NCBI GenBank assembly: GCA_963995505.1
Contig: OZ023181.1
Location: 1,401,487 to 1,465,486, forward strand
Reading direction: 5' to 3'
Source: Hypericum androsaemum
Taxonomy: Eukaryota; Streptophyta; Magnoliopsida; Malpighiales; Hypericaceae
DNA: 64,000 nucleotides
Positions 22,401 to 33,730 of the stretch are shown one piece after another. Under the pieces are notes generated by a model. It did no database searches. It was given only the letters and a program-made list of their open reading frames with translations, and was not told where the DNA came from. The position numbers were made by a program, and so were the translations under genes. How positions within the stretch are numbered: position 1 is the stretch's first letter; the number at the start of each line of letters is the position of its first letter.

Positions 22401-23142
22401 GGAAAAAGTCCACTTTAGTACCCTGTGGTATCGCCCAAAATTACTTTAGTACTCTGTGGTAAAAAACTGATCAATCGAGTCATACTTATTCCAATTAACA
22501 TAAAAAAGGTCCTCGGGAAGCTGCCCGGACCTGCCCGAACCCTGCCCGAACTACGTGGCCAGCCACGTCACCAAATTTTGATGATGTGGCGCCACGTGGA
22601 CATCCATCTCCTTCCCTCCTCCTCCTCCTCCGCGTCCTCCTCCTCCTCCTCCGCGTCCTCCTCCTCCTCCTCCGCGTCCTCCTCTCCGCGTCCTCCTCCT
22701 CCTCCTCCTCTCCGCATCCTCCTCCGTGTCCTCCTCCTCCTCTCTACGTCCTCCTCCTCCTCCTCCTCCTCCTCCTCTCCGCGTGCTCCTCCTCCTCTGC
22801 CTCCTCCTCCTCCTCTGCCTCCTCCTCCTCCTCCTCCTCCTCCGCGTCCTCCTCCGCATCCTCCTCCTCCTCCTCTCTGCGTCCTCCTCCTCCTCCTCCT
22901 CTCCGCGTCCTCCTCCTCCTCCGCGTCCTCCTCCTCCTCCTCTCCACGTGGTGCCACGTCATCAAAATTTGGTGACGTGACTGGCCACGTGGTTCGGGCA
23001 GGGTTCGGGTAGGTTAGGGCAGGTCCTCGAGGACCTTTTTGACGTTAATTAGAATAAGTATGACTCGATTGATCGGTTTTTTACCACAGGGTACTAAAGT
23101 GATTTTGGGCGATACCACAGGGTACTAAAGTGGACTTTTCCC
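22401..23142. mobile_element. Long-TIR Mutator-like foldback element, copy 2
   Basis: A perfect 9-bp duplication TATATTTTA (22392-22400, 23143-23151) flanks ends GGAAAAAGTCC and GGACTTTTCCC. Nine-base duplications are the hallmark of Mutator-like elements. The terminal 200 bp match copy 1 at 11986-13120, including CTTTAGTACCCTGTGGTATC and the GTGGCGCCACGT palindrome. The interior (about 22610-22945) is almost only CTC/CCT triplets with CCGCGT interruptions. It has no transposase. Long Ser/Pro/Arg/Glu frames across it are triplet-repeat artefacts. Confidence 0.88.
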
Positions 23143-23151
23143 TATATTTTA

Positions 23152-23722
23152 TTAGTCAATTACCCATATATTTTGCTTTCATATATTGTAATCACATACT
23201 TAATGCTAGGCTTTAAAGTCACGATTCTAAAAAAACTTATCCAACCGATTACCCCATACCCACCTCCCACAGTGCAAAGGTAAAAAAAAAAAACAGGTAA
23301 GAGTCTACCGTAGGACCACTTAGTTTTGGTTTTTATAATTTTCGTCCAAAAAGGTTTTGGGAAAAGGGAAGGAAGGAAGGTAGTAGAAAAGTAGCGGTGA
23401 AATTTGTTAGACCACCCGCAGCAGCGAGCAAACGCTCGCGCGGGTGGTTTGTTTATTATTTAAAAAAAACAACAATTGAAAAGGAAAAGAGGACGATCGG
23501 CCGAGCGATTCGTCGCCCGATCGTCGCTCGCTAGCGGCCAAACGGCCACGTGAGTTTTTTTTCTTCTCTTTACTTATTAGTTCTACTTGGCATAATATTA
23601 TTCGTTAAAAATATATATATTTTTTGGATAATATTTTTTGTAATTATCTAAACATACTTTATCTTTAGCAAAATTAAAAAAAATTATGAAAATTAAAACT
23701 AAAAAGTCATAAAATTAATAAT
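23152..23722. other. Intergenic DNA with a GC-rich hairpin
   Basis: At 23411-23448 ACCACCCGC faces GCGGGTGGT with a further GCGAGC/GCTCGC pairing inside, a strong predicted hairpin in AT-rich DNA. A second GC-rich patch with CGATCGG/CCGATCG and GCTCGCTAGC motifs follows at about 23492-23540. No gene is seen. Confidence 0.45.
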
Positions 23723-24601
23723 GAAACTCGTACTCGTAACTCGCTCGACTATTGACTTCAAATATATTTTTGATATTCTTACACTTCGAATTTGGAGAAG
23801 TCATAAACAAAAAATTGTAGATATATATCCCACCTTCGCAAAGCAACTTGAATGAGCTCAATCGGACTCCGGAATAAAAAATTGTGGCTACCAAATTGAA
23901 ACTCGTACTCGTAACTCGCTCGACTATTGACTTCGAACCTAATTTTGACATTCTTACACTTCAAATTTGGAGAAATGATAAACTAAAAAATTGTAGATAT
24001 ATATCCCACCTTCGCAAAACAACTTAAATGAGCTCAATCGGACTCCGGAATAAGAAATTGTGGCTACCAAATTGAAACTCGTACTCATAACTCGCTCGAC
24101 TATTGACTTCAAACCTAATTTTGACATTCTTACACTTCGAATTTGGAGAAGTCATGAACTAAAAAATTGTAGATATATATCCCACATTCACAAAGCAACT
24201 TGAATCAACTCAATCGAACTCCAGAATAAGAAATTGTAGCTATCAAATCGAAACTCGTACTCATAACTCGCTCGACTATTGACTTCAAATATAATTTTGA
24301 CATTCTTACACTTCGAATTTGGAGAAGTCATGAACTAAAAAGTTGTAGATATATATCCCACCTTCACAAAACAACTTGAATCAACTCAATCAGACTCCGG
24401 AATAAGAAATTGTGGCTCCCAAATCAAAACTCGTACTCGTAACTGACTCGACTATTGACTTCAAACCTAATTTTGACATTCTTACACTTCGAATTTGGAG
24501 AAGTCATGAACTAAAAATTTGTAGATATATGTCCCACATTTGTAAAAAAACTTGAATAAATTTAATCAGACTCTTGAATAAGAAGTTGTGGTTCTCAAAC
24601 C
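23723..24601. repeat. Five-copy tandem array of a 176-bp unit
   Basis: The unit begins AAACTCGTACTCGTAACTCG and contains TTCGAATTTGGAGAAGTCAT and GTAGATATATATCCCAC. Unit starts fall at 23723, 23898, 24074, 24250, 24426 and 24602 (the last truncated), so spacing is 175-176 bp. The copies differ by substitutions only. The unit length is close to that of nucleosomal and centromeric satellites. No frame is conserved through the units. Confidence 0.92.
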
Positions 24602-25235
24602 AAAACTCGTACTCGTAATTTATATATAAATAAAAAATGATAGTAAATAATATATGAATGAAGTGAAGAGATCTTAATTTCTATCTAATTTTGTAGTAGT
24701 TCATAATCTAAATTTTATTACTTTATTATAATTTTTTTTCTTGTTGTAATTACGGAATAATCAATATCGTATATTTATTATAATTTATATATAAACGAAA
24801 AATGATAGTAGATAATATGAGGATGAGAGAGAAATTAATTATTTATTCTGTGAACTGGATTGCTGCCGTGGGTAAAAAAAATATGTAATTGGATTGGATT
24901 GAGTATGAATGAGAGAAAAATTAATTATTTATTTCGTAAAATGGATTGGGTGGATTGCTATTGTGGGTAGTGTCAAAGGATGCTCATTAATACCTCATCC
25001 TTTTCTTAGAGGCTCTCGTTTCAATTTGAAGGACTTTGCTTTGGGACATGCTTCTTTTATGGATTTTTGGAAAGCCTCTCTGTTTGGGATGTTTTGGTTA
25101 GTTGGAAACTCTGGTGCCGAGCGATTATTGGGGGAAATCTGGCCGGAATTAGAGTTATTGTAATTAGTGGTTCTCTATGGACCCGCCTATGTAGGATGTA
25201 AATATTTATTTTAATAAAATTTACTTATCAAAAAA
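24602..25235 (+). pseudogene. Possible 3' remnant of a retroelement
   Basis: A short frame near 24909-25163 contains FMDFWKASLFGMFWLVGNSG, which faintly resembles the tail of plant LINE reverse transcriptases. It is followed by an AATAAAA-like signal and an A-rich tract at about 25232. The resemblance is weak and I saw no target duplication. Confidence 0.2.
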
Positions 25236-25320
25236 AGAAAGTTGTGGTGAAATAGGTAGGAAGTGGATTTGGTATTTTGGTTCTAGGTGTGTAAAATATT
25301 CGAGGACTATTCTGGGTGAA

Positions 25321-25545
25321 AATGGTTCGCCGTGTTATGATAGAATGGTTCGCCCAGTTATAATAAAATGATTTCATGAAATCGTCCCGAAAAAATCGGG
25401 TCCGCGTCCAGAATAAAATGGTTCACCCAGTTATGATAGAATGGTTCGCTCAGTTATGATAGAATAGTTTCACGGATAAAAGGGGCTGGATAACATTGTT
25501 CGCCCAGTTATGATAGAATGGTTCGTTCAGTTATGATAAAATGGT
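25321..25545. repeat. 23-bp minisatellite
   Basis: Units of the form TGGTTCGCCCAGTTATGATA plus three bases repeat about seven times, with two interruptions (a block around 25380-25420 and one around 25470-25495). No coding sequence is associated. Confidence 0.75.
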
Positions 25546-26639
25546 TCGCTCTCCAAGACCGTACTACAAAGATCACTACGGTACCAAATCTGGTCCTAAA
25601 TAGATAATGGTATTATTATTGTACAACTTTGGGTCCTCTAATTACTCATTAATTGGAGAGATAGAAATTGTTGTCGGCAACAAGAATACTAAGCTAATGC
25701 TGACCTCTCACCAACTATCTAAATGTCATTTCTACCCTCTCTCTCAGTAGTATTTTATGTGTAACGTGCTTCATTTCTCTCCACTCATTTTTTTGGGGGT
25801 AAAGGGAAAAAGAAAATACAATCATTAGTATAGGACGACATCCACACTTTTTTGTGGAGAATCTTTCCCGCCACGATGCTACAATTCTACACCTTATTAT
25901 ATAATCACGTCCTTTGGCTGTGTTGTTTGTTGGCCTTCTAATTCGCATTTAGCTCAATAATTTTTGCTAATGGCACAACCTATCGTACATATATTATTTT
26001 TGCACACTTTCATGTTCCAAAATAGTTTTCATTCATATTTAGTGGCATAAAAATGTATTTAATTTGAGTATCTAGATCGAGGTTGCGGCTGCAACTCCAT
26101 AGTACGAGAGATTTTACACTCATGAAATATAAATATGCATATATTGGAATAAAATTTGGAGTGTCTAGTCAATGTTGCATCCCACGAATTTGATAAGTCG
26201 AATTTTAGTATTTTTATCGTTATGTGTAAATTAATCTAATAAATTTTCATACATCATGTATTTTCAAATGTATATTCAATTTAAAATTTTAAATACACGG
26301 AATAACATATAGGAAGAAGAATTAGATGAGATTGGCATTACGTACATTAGAGTAATTGTATGATGCCATGATGGTGTCGAATAACCCGTGGTTGATTATT
26401 ATCCTCCACGTTGGTTCAAATGTCTAAGAGAATCAAATTATACCATAACATGATCTTCAAAGGCTCATCAGTAGTGATGGTAGTTAGATATGCTAAAGTA
26501 CAATTATTTCATTTCACCAACGCTGAATCCGAGTTGGTCAAAACCCTCCCTTAAAAATGACATAGAAAATTAACTGTTTATATAATGAATTAAACTTCAT
26601 CTATCAATTGTCTCAAAATTTAGAATTCCTAAAAAAACT
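25546..26639. other. Intergenic DNA without recognisable features
   Basis: AT-rich sequence. I see no gene, RNA gene or element ends. Confidence 0.4.
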
Positions 26640-26864
26640 CTAATATGTTATTAGAACAATTCGATCCAGGAACGGCCCGATCTTCGTTTTATTGCATGCA
26701 AGATAATGTATTCGTACGGTCGTTCTTAGTTTCCCTGTTGCTTCACATGGGGCACAATATTTATACCAAGCAAGCGGCTCTTCCTCTGAAATGCTGCCAA
26801 AAAGTCTCACCTCTTTATGTTTTTTCACCAAACCCTAGCTCGGTTTGTTTACATATTTATGTTG

Positions 26865-27595
26865 CAGCGGGCGGGATTTTACCTACTCGCTCATTCGGTT
26901 CAAAGAGCTCCAAGCATAAGGGTTTGAAGCCGGGTTTTCTTGGCAAGGGAACCCCAATAATACAGGGACCGTCCCCATCTATTTTGGGCAGCGCCTCTGC
27001 TTTACTTACTATAGATCCCATGCCTATCCCAGGTCAAGAGGGCAATGAGGTCGTTATTTTTTCTGACAACGAAGATCTTCCGGACTCGCTGAAGTTCATG
27101 GGTTCGATTACGAAGAAGATAAAGAACAATTGGGCGGACGAGGCGGATTCACAGTCGGACCTGGAGGACTCCCATCTACCACCTGCCAAGAACACTCGCT
27201 TTCAAGCGAGGAAGAAGACTGGGACTACCTATGCCAGTAAGGATCTACGTTGGCTGGAGTATGAGGTAGACTTTTGATGCGCCGCGGCTGATTTATCATC
27301 CTGGACTACCCGTGTTGTGGGTACCCCTACACTTCTTCCTCCAACTTGTCCCCGCGGGCTAGGAAGAGGAACGCGAAGAAATAGAAGAAATGATCGCTTT
27401 AGATCATTGGTTCCTTCATCGGCCTTGCTATCCCTCAACTTTTTAGGGTCGAGTTCTTCTTTATGGCGATAGGCTTGCTGTTTTGCAGTTTCCTATTCGG
27501 CCTGTGTGTTTGGCTTCTCTTCTGTTTCCTTTTCCCTTCTTGTAACTTTTTCGTTTCTTTGAATAATAAAGTTTTTTTTCGCCCAAAAAAAACTT
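26865..27595 (+). pseudogene. Possible retroposed gene or LINE ORF1 fragment with poly(A)
   Basis: From a possible acceptor at about 26865 a frame runs to a stop at 27275-27277, with acidic then basic stretches (VVIFSDNEDLPDSLKFMGSI, later QARKKTGTT). About 300 bp later come AATAATAAAG and short T and A tracts. GC content is higher than the flanks. The order of a short frame, an untranslated tail and an A-tract suggests a retroposed copy, but I could not find target duplications or name the source. Confidence 0.3.
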
Positions 27596-29936
27596 GTATT
27601 TTTGAAGCTGTAGATGTGGTCCTGACCTAAATAATTTAACTCTCATTTTTTCTAGGTGACTTGTGGCGTTTCAATTGGCTTTTTTAAGGACCAATTATAT
27701 TAAAATTTGGTTAAAAGATATTTATCATCAATCTATAATTCCCTAAACTCATATATAAATTATTTGAACCGATAAATTGTATCAATTATACTCTACCAAT
27801 TTTCTGTACACAGCACATTACAAAAACCCAGCAGCCGTCGGCCTAAAATTACGCCTACATCAAAGTGAGGGGGGAAAGAACAAATTAGGGTTGGCACGTG
27901 TCACTATCATCAACTTTTTGGTACAGATTACATATTGCTGGCGAGGCCCGCCGCTAGAGGAAATTATTATCTACGAACTCTGTGATAATTACTTCTAAAA
28001 AAAACTCCGTGATAATTGATTTTCTTTTGAGAAAAAATTTCACAAATTTCTAAAGTTATATGTAATGTATTAGAAGATCTACTCCATAGTTTTTTAGTTT
28101 TTGAATATTGAAAAAATTAAATTGATTTGTCCCTCGGTCTATTTTTTATGGAACTTCAAAATTGTCCCTCTTTCTCTAAATGAATGTGAAAGATATTGGT
28201 GAACAAAAGAAAACACTTTGCGTAAACTCGAATCAACTAAAGAAATAACCAAATTATTGATTTCCCAATATAAAATCGGAGAGAGCTACCTCCAGAATAA
28301 ACAATAATTTTTGTAAATTTCTTGCTTCCCAAATTTCAATGGTTATATTTTGCTTAGCCCAAAATTTATGCTCTCGGAAACACTAACAGTAAGGTTTGTC
28401 CATTGGTGAGTGGGTCCTTTTGGTTCTCAACGAAGTTTGTGAAAATTAATTGAATCTCTAATCAATTATTTTGCGTTGATCAATTAAATTGTTTCATGAT
28501 TTTTTTATATATTTTCTACATACTTTATATATTTTATAATATAATCATCATCTATTCACAATTTTATAAATCTCATATGCTTCTCGGGTTCTGTTTCCTT
28601 ATATTTTGAGAGGTATGATTGGAGAGTATACCCAATCTTTTTATTTATTTTGGCATTCGTTGATTTGAGTTTACAAGTTGTTTAGTTGGGTGAGTGTCTT
28701 GGTTTGCTCACCAAATTTTCATTTTACTTGTTAAAGACGGGCAGTTTTGATATTTCATACGAATTATTGACCAAAACACAAACAAAAAGACCAATCAGTT
28801 TAATTTTTCAAAACTCAGGGACTAAAAAATTATGGAATGACCTCCCAATAAATTATACATAACCTCATGGACATGTGCGTTTTTTTTTCTCTTTTCTTTT
28901 CGCGGGGTACTTAATTGACTTATTTGGTACCTATGTTTAAGGATGGTGATAAATAATAATGCATCTGCCCTACCTGTTCTCCACAACCGCCTTTTTCCGT
29001 CGGAAATACCTGATGATTTGGAAAATCTCGCGATCAAAGTAAACGCTTGCTGATTCTAATTTGGAAATACCTTATATTTAAACGCGGAAGGTCCCTCTTT
29101 TCCTAGCCAAAAAGAGGAAAAAGAAAGGGAAGATAGTAGATGAAGGAAATATGGCAGAATAATTTATTTATTTTAGATAGTTTAAAATTTGTCTAAAATG
29201 ACGTTACAATATTTACTAAATATAAATAAATGATTATAAAGATAAAAAAGTTTAGCAACACCAAAGTTCAACAAAGATCAGTGTCCATAATGTATTTTAT
29301 CCAATGTTAACACTGCCTCGCCCTCTCTCTCCTCCTATGACACAGTCACTGTTGTCTATATGTTCTTCTGAATATCTGTTAAGCACTATCGTGTACTGTT
29401 TAAGAGACAATTATCTTAATAATATTTTAATATTGACGAGATTTAAACTTAAATTTTTAATAAATCCAAGTTATTTTAACAAGTCCTCAAACTCTTATTC
29501 ATATTCATAGTGTCTATATTACCTGTTAAAAAAATGGGTAAAGAAGAAGGGAATCTCTCCTTTCGGTCAATGTCCGTACAATCTGACGTACCTTTTTCTA
29601 TTCCGTGCGTCATCCTTCCATCCTTCCATCCCTCCATGCCCTACTACAGTTGCCCTGTCTGTTTCTTTCTCTGTTTTTTCTGGCCATTTTACCGTCCATT
29701 AAAAAATAATTCCAATTTGCGGAATTTTAATTATGTACTGATTTGTGGGGACGACTTCTTTTACTTCACAATGAAAATATTTTTAGAATATTCATTTAAT
29801 TTTATTTAGTGTCTAAAATAAGTTTGAATTTATTTTCACATTTTTGCGGTTCAACAATTTTTTAGATTTTAAAGCCATCCCAAGGATTGAAATGTAACGG
29901 AACCATGCTAGTCATCTTCTCCAACGGCTTCGTCCA
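27596..29936. other. Intergenic DNA without recognisable features
   Basis: AT-rich, with only short unsupported frames. Nothing can be assigned. Confidence 0.4.
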
Positions 29937-29953
29937 ACTTAAAAATGATTTAT

Positions 29954-30149
29954 ACCAACAAATATTTGGATCAACTAGTGAGGGAGTTGTTCTAACTTAA
30001 TCAACGTCTCGGGTTCGATTCTTTGGGAATGCAGCAGTATTAAATACTTGTTGGAAGAGCTTTGCCACCTTTCAAAGGTCCTACCCGGCTCGAACTTGGA
30101 TTAGTCGGCCCAGTGGGCCAGATACCAAATGGTTGTAAACCAAAAAAAA
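29954..30149 (+). mobile_element. tRNA-derived SINE with 17-bp target duplication
   Basis: The body is about 196 bp and ends in a run of nine A. It carries a near-consensus box B (GGGTTCGATTCT at about 30009-30020) and a weak box A. The 3' half includes CTACCCGGCTCGAACTTGGA and CGGCCCAGTGGGCCAG. ACTTAAAAATGATTTAT stands on both sides (29937-29953 and 30150-30166), a perfect 17-bp duplication as expected from LINE-driven insertion. Confidence 0.9.
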
Positions 30150-30166
30150 ACTTAAAAATGATTTAT

Positions 30167-31327
30167 TTCTTCATTAGCTCCCCAAATATTGTGGGCCACA
30201 AAATGGCTGATTTCGGACGAAATATTTTGATTCATCTATCATAATTAAGTTGAATGATAAAATTTTAACGTACTATATATATTATAGTAGCTAATTTTGT
30301 GGTTTATTGTCGTTGCACATCTTCTGAGAGCCAGAGAAAAAAAAGGCCATAGGAGTTGGGACAAGGGCTCGAGGGCCCCATGGTTATGATGGGCATTTGA
30401 GCTTTTTCAAGCTGAAAATACAGGAAATAGGTAGGAGCTTTTGCTAGTAATCATCATATTGGAATCTAATGATTTTCAGCAAGTTCGGTGACTTGAAAAT
30501 TTAAGGAGGAGGCAACAAATCATTTAGTCAAATCATGTGGATTAATCCCTTAAAATATAATTTGGATTAAGCATCAGTTTTTAGATACTCACGTGGGTGT
30601 TTTGATGGGCTGGTAGCGGCAGAAATTACCGAGATATAATAGAGAATATGATATATAGTGTAACGGTGACAGATTTAAACTAATGGTCATTTTTTATATG
30701 AAAGAATGCGTCTGAGACTCCTTGGAAAAAGTTACAAAAGGTTATCCATAGGTTTCCGAAGAAGCAAATGAAGAGAGCTATACTAACGAGGAACATTCAC
30801 TTTATCATCCTGAAAGAGTTGTTTTAGTTAAGTGAAGAAGTTTTTTGGTTTGCATAATTACTATTAAATAATTATTGAGAGGGATAGTTTATGTTAGATA
30901 TAAACCAAATATAATATTCCAAGATGATTTACTGCTTGGGTTCTTGGAACGTCACTCCAGGCGATGCTTTCTTTTTGTAATTTCTGTTTTAAGGAGTTTA
31001 ATAAAATGTGCTTTTCAAAAAATGTATTCCAAGATTAACATCATGTTGAATTGTCAAGAAGAGTTCACAATACATATCTGGATTTATCGCAAATGAAGAT
31101 TAACTGTCGTGAACCTTTTACGATGATCAAGAACGACAAATCTGCATAAACACGATGATTTGTGATATTCTTCAACTACAACTTCTCAATCCTTTATGCT
31201 AGAGTAGTTGTCACTCTTCAAGATTGAGGGAAGAGAACCACATAATCGATTAGTGTATTGAGTTTGGAGTATTTATATATTGACCAACTAGACCTCCCGA
31301 ACGGAGAAACATAGCACCCTAAATAAA
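30167..31327. other. Intergenic DNA without recognisable features
   Basis: No gene, RNA gene or element ends were recognised. Confidence 0.4.
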
Positions 31328-31332
31328 GTGCA

Positions 31333-31691
31333 TGTAGGAAATTGAGGATATCAAGAGAATAAAAACGTGAATAATAGACACAAGAGATTATGTGGTTCGA
31401 CTTAGTGCCTATATTTATGAGAAGAAAAGAAAACTTTTATTGATGAGTATCAGAGTCACAAAACCATACATGAACTAGGGTTACATATCTTTATATAATA
31501 GACAAATCATTGTACATCAAAAAATCTATTTAGGTCGACCTATCAGTCCAAAATAAGAGTCCGAGTAAAACAAAAAATAGCTGACTTACGAGTGCCAGTC
31601 CACCACTTCCCTTACTTCTTTAACTAGTCACTTGCGATAGCCAACAAACTCGCGACCACCAACTCCATAGTTCTCGCTGCAACTCCCAACA
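31333..31691 (-). mobile_element. Solo Copia-type LTR
   Basis: Read on the minus strand it runs TGTTGGG...CCTACA (359 bp). It contains TATATAAAG, CATCAATAAAAGTTTTC and GTCGAACCACATAATCTC, in the same order as the LTRs of the Copia element at 44734-46690 (TATATAAA, CATCAATAAAAGTTCTC, GCCGAACCACGTTATCTC). The five bases GTGCA flank it on both sides (31328-31332, 31692-31696). It is a single LTR with no internal region, the product of LTR-LTR recombination. Confidence 0.85.
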
Positions 31692-31946
31692 GTGCAATTG
31701 CCGAAATCGACAGTTGCTTGATTTATGCGCGACCGTCCATTCTCACCTTCCTCGGAGATATTTTTTTGGGTCCATTATGGTTAATTAAGACTTTGATAAA
31801 GACATCAGTGACAATAACATCACCTCCATACTTTATATTGGTGCGAATGATAGAAGCATAGGCCACAATAATCATGCACCTATTGTAGATAAGTTTTACC
31901 CCTTAGATTCAATCCCGACTTTGGAAATTTCCATCCATAATTTTTT

Positions 31947-33299
31947 GGGGCAAATTACCCTCACATCCCTATACTTTGGTCAGCCTCCCCCTAGGATCCC
32001 TGGATTTTGAAAAATGATTGTCCCGTCCCTAAGTTTTGATGATAATAGACTCTCGGGTCCCTGGTACCGGAATATTCTATATTCTCCGGCGAATCCCCAC
32101 CTGAAATGACCAAAATACCCTTCCACTAAAAAACAAAAAAAAACCCTCTTTCCTTCCCCTTCTTCTTCCTCCCATTTCCCGTGGACGAGGTTTAGGTACG
32201 ACGAGCACGAAGCATAATTCTCGTCACCAAAATTCTTCCTCCGTTCAAAGCCAAAAAAAACTTGGGAACTTCAAATTAAATTAGGTTTGGATAAAGTTTC
32301 ATCCGGTTTCTCACAACATCGTCCTCCATTCACATTAGGTTTCTTCTTCAAAATCCTAATTTATTGTGTTTGTGTTATTTTGTCTTTTGGGTTTTCCCAG
32401 ATTCGACCATGGAGTGGACAAATTCGGTTGTAGTTTGGGGCAAGATGGTGAAGGAGAGGGAGCTGGAAAGACGAAGATAGACACTGCCATCGTCGGGACT
32501 TGAAGGAAGCACGAAGGAACACCGACGAGAAAGGACGCGGGGCTGTCAGGACTGCCATCGCCTAGATTGGGGGTTTTCATGTTCGTCTTCGAGGGCTTCC
32601 TCTTCCTCCTGCATTTTGTTCGGCGAGCCCATTCCCAAATGCAAAAACCCATTTCTTGATTTTGGCGTTGAATTCGTCAATTGAAATGGGGATGCGGTCA
32701 AGAGCTTAAACCACCAGCGCCACGCCGGAGTCATCTTCCTGGCAGCAGATCTGGAGATGGTGGTTTCCGTTGCTGGTTCTTCTTTTTCATGTTCTAAAAG
32801 ACCCAATTCATGGCTTCATCCAACTAACATGATTCATTTTTGCCATGAAGAAAAGGTTTTGCTGTTTCTTAAGATTTTTGGGTTTTGATTCATGTTCGCA
32901 ACTTGGTAAGTGATGAAAGTTTAAAGGTTTTGTTTTGATTTCCTTATGTTACTGGGGTTTGAAGTTTTTTTAAGAATTAGGATTCTTTAAATTTTGATTC
33001 TCTCAAATTAGTTCAATTCTAGCTAAAGAGATTTTGATTTATTTTTGAGTTTGAGTTTTGATTGATGAAGGTTAGAGGAAGAAGATGAAGTAGGGAAGGA
33101 GGAAATTTTTTATTTTTAAGTGGGAGGGGCATTTTAGTCTTTTCAAGTGGGGGTTCGCAGGAGAATATGGAATATTCCGGTACCAGGGACCTGAGAGTCT
33201 ATTATCATCAAAACTTAGGGACGGGACAATCATTTTCTAAAATCCAGGGATCCTAGGGGGAGGCTGACCAAAGTACAAGGATGTGAGGATAATTTATCC
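31947..33299. mobile_element. Long-TIR foldback element, family 3
   Basis: About 31947-32140 and 33106-33299 are inverted copies, sharing CTCACATCC, TACTTTGGTCAG, TCCCTGGTACCGGAATATTC and GATGATAATAGACTCTC. The ends are GG(GG)CAAATTA-like. I could not fix a target duplication because both flanks are T-rich. The interior has modest GC content and minus-strand frames (for example around 32356-32806) that I do not recognise; they may be captured host sequence. No transposase is present. Confidence 0.75.
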
Positions 33300-33730
33300 T
33301 TTTTTTTATACTACTGAATATCTGATTACTCACTAAAATGATTAATTTAAGTTAGAATCGGATAATTTTTTTTAAAGATGAACAACACACGACCCTCCGG
33401 TTTCCTTGGATTATCTATAGCCCCATCATGGGCCTTGATGGACCTGGAGTCTCTACTAAACGGGCCTTATAAGGCCCACTTCGTTGGGCTAGCTAAATCC
33501 GTAGAAGCCCAAAATCGAACGAAAGACTCGGCCCAGCTAACGACGACCACGTCAAAAGAACCCCAAGACACGTGTCAGGACAGTTACCCCTCCACGTAGC
33601 CGTTCTCTAAACCACTACTAAACGTCCACAAAATTCCCGCCAGCATCCATTTTTAACAAGCTTAACCCTCTCCACCTCCTCCTCCCCCAACCCAAACCAA
33701 AAAGCCACCCCGACCCTAACCCTTAGTCTC
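33300..33730 (+). promoter_or_regulatory. PHR1 promoter and leader with TGGGCY and telo-box motifs
   Basis: Several TGGGCY/GGCCCA elements (for example about 33428, 33474 and 33486) and a telo-box-like ACCCTAAC at about 33713-33720 lie upstream of the photolyase start. This combination is typical of plant housekeeping promoters. Light or UV elements were not obvious to me. The PHR1 start is about 430 bp from the foldback element at 33299. Confidence 0.45.

Noticed and set aside
22425..23012. Long Ser/Pro/Arg/Glu-rich frames
   Set aside because: They arise from the CTC/CCT repeat filling the foldback element; the ends of the frames lie in its inverted repeats.
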